Source: an uncultured Prevotellaceae bacterium (GTDB taxonomy: Bacteria; Bacteroidota; Bacteroidia; Bacteroidales; Bacteroidaceae). From it: a stretch of DNA of 14,026 nucleotides. A model generated the notes under the pieces. That model saw only the letters and a program-made list of their open reading frames with translations, was not told the DNA's origin and made no database searches. Below, piece by piece: positions 13,739-14,026 of this stretch (positions within the stretch are counted from its first letter, which is position 1; each line of letters starts with the position of its first letter). Made by a program: the position numbers and the translations under genes. The stretch covers positions 1 through 14,026 of the forward strand of contig OMXX01000097.1 in the NCBI GenBank assembly GCA_900315105.1. Direction: 5' to 3'.

Positions 13739-14026
13739 ATGACATATAAAGATTTAGGCGCGCTTACCGATCCTTTGGAGGCTGTAAAGTCTTTGTTTGC
13801 CGAGATGACCACTATGAAAGAGGAGCTCTCGGCAACCAAGAGCGATGTGGCGCGCCTAAACCGCAATAATACGAAACTTGTAGTAGAGAATCGCAGCCTT
13901 AAGGTGGAACTGGCTCAAGCCAAGGAGGAACTGGCAAGGCTGAAAAAGGAAGCTCCCGTCGAGAAAGACAGCACCAATTCGAGCATTCCTCCCACAAAAC
14001 AGTCCATTGCAAAGCAAATAATCCAG
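13739..14026 (+). CDS. IS66-family transposase, N-terminal part (partial at right edge)
   Basis: The first 96 codons of an IS66 transposase (TnpC-type), open to the window edge. A heptad-like coiled coil covers about residues 15-70 (KSLFAEMTTMKEEL, VENRSLKVELAQAKEELARL), followed by the IS66 hallmark TNSSIPPTKQS (77-87), which corresponds to the NSS-x-PPS motif ahead of the zinc-finger and DDE domains. Start choice: ATG 13739 is the first in frame and follows MTYKDLGAL, but it coincides with the predicted transcription start; Met23 (13805) or Met26 (13814) would still keep the motif. The catalytic DDE domain lies outside the window. Confidence 0.85.
   Translation, partial: MTYKDLGALTDPLEAVKSLFAEMTTMKEELSATKSDVARLNRNNTKLVVENRSLKVELAQAKEELARLKKEAPVEKDSTNSSIPPTKQSIAKQIIQ

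Larger units (their letters stand above)
13424..14026 (+). mobile_element. IS66-family insertion sequence (left part, runs off right edge)
   Basis: The right edge holds the beginning of an IS66-type transposase (13739 onwards). The left boundary is placed at 13424 because GTAACTACTCAG there begins with GTAA, the conserved IS66 terminus, and because the M48 frame loses its family character at exactly this codon. IS66 elements make 8-bp target duplications; the candidate copy is GGTATATT at 13416-13423, which should reappear after the right end. About 315 bp separate this end from the transposase start, and no tnpA or tnpB accessory gene is recognisable in them. Confidence 0.7.

Noticed and set aside
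1..14026. CRISPR array, tRNA or rRNA gene
   Set aside because: No regularly spaced repeat-spacer pattern, no cloverleaf-like sequence with a recognisable T-arm, and no rRNA signature found by eye on either strand.

Overview
The window reads as Bacteroidales (Bacteroides/Prevotella-like) accessory DNA. Where promoters can be recognised they have the Bacteroidota form, with a -7 box TAnnTTTG and sometimes a -33 TTTG about 20 bp upstream. Genes lack good Shine-Dalgarno sequences, intergenic DNA is AT-rich, and several families are typical of this phylum (a PGN_0703-like nuclease, DUF434/DUF5616, a Bacteroidota IS66 element). Genus cannot be fixed from the sequence alone.

Left edge (1-482): the first codons of a minus-strand gene that runs off the window, with a well-formed minus-strand promoter, then about 340 bp without a convincing gene, then the promoter and a decamer direct repeat in front of a toxin-antitoxin operon. 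Region 483-2063: hipB-hipA, an XRE antitoxin and a full-length HipA-type Ser/Thr kinase toxin. Region 2064-2212: a gap holding five copies of a heptamer (AYGTAGC) at near-helical spacing.

Region 2213-9175: a long co-directional series of compact genes. It holds a TM1586-type nitroreductase closed by an intrinsic terminator, then DUF434/DUF5616 and ThpR (an RNA 2',3'-cyclic phosphodiesterase) 6 bp apart. Next comes a tight run headed by umuD-umuC (translesion polymerase V-like): ferritin-like protein, GNAT acetyltransferase, PD-(D/E)XK nuclease-like protein, cytoplasmic FKBP, SSAT-like acetyltransferase, MmcQ/YjbR protein, and an overlapping 56-codon small ORF with a GTG start. Gaps in this run are 6-22 bp or 4-bp overlaps, so one or a few transcripts are likely. 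The content suggests a damage or stress-tolerance island rather than a single pathway.

Region 9251-13423: a more AT-rich second cluster, consisting of a DUF1810 protein with an unrecognised N-terminal half, a very acidic 110-residue protein, a roughly 17-repeat Sel1 protein and a membrane-anchored M48 metalloprotease. The protease is cut off by an IS66-family insertion that probably begins at 13424 (GTAA terminus) and continues past the right edge with the start of its transposase. The IS supplies the last 13 codons and the stop of the broken protease frame.
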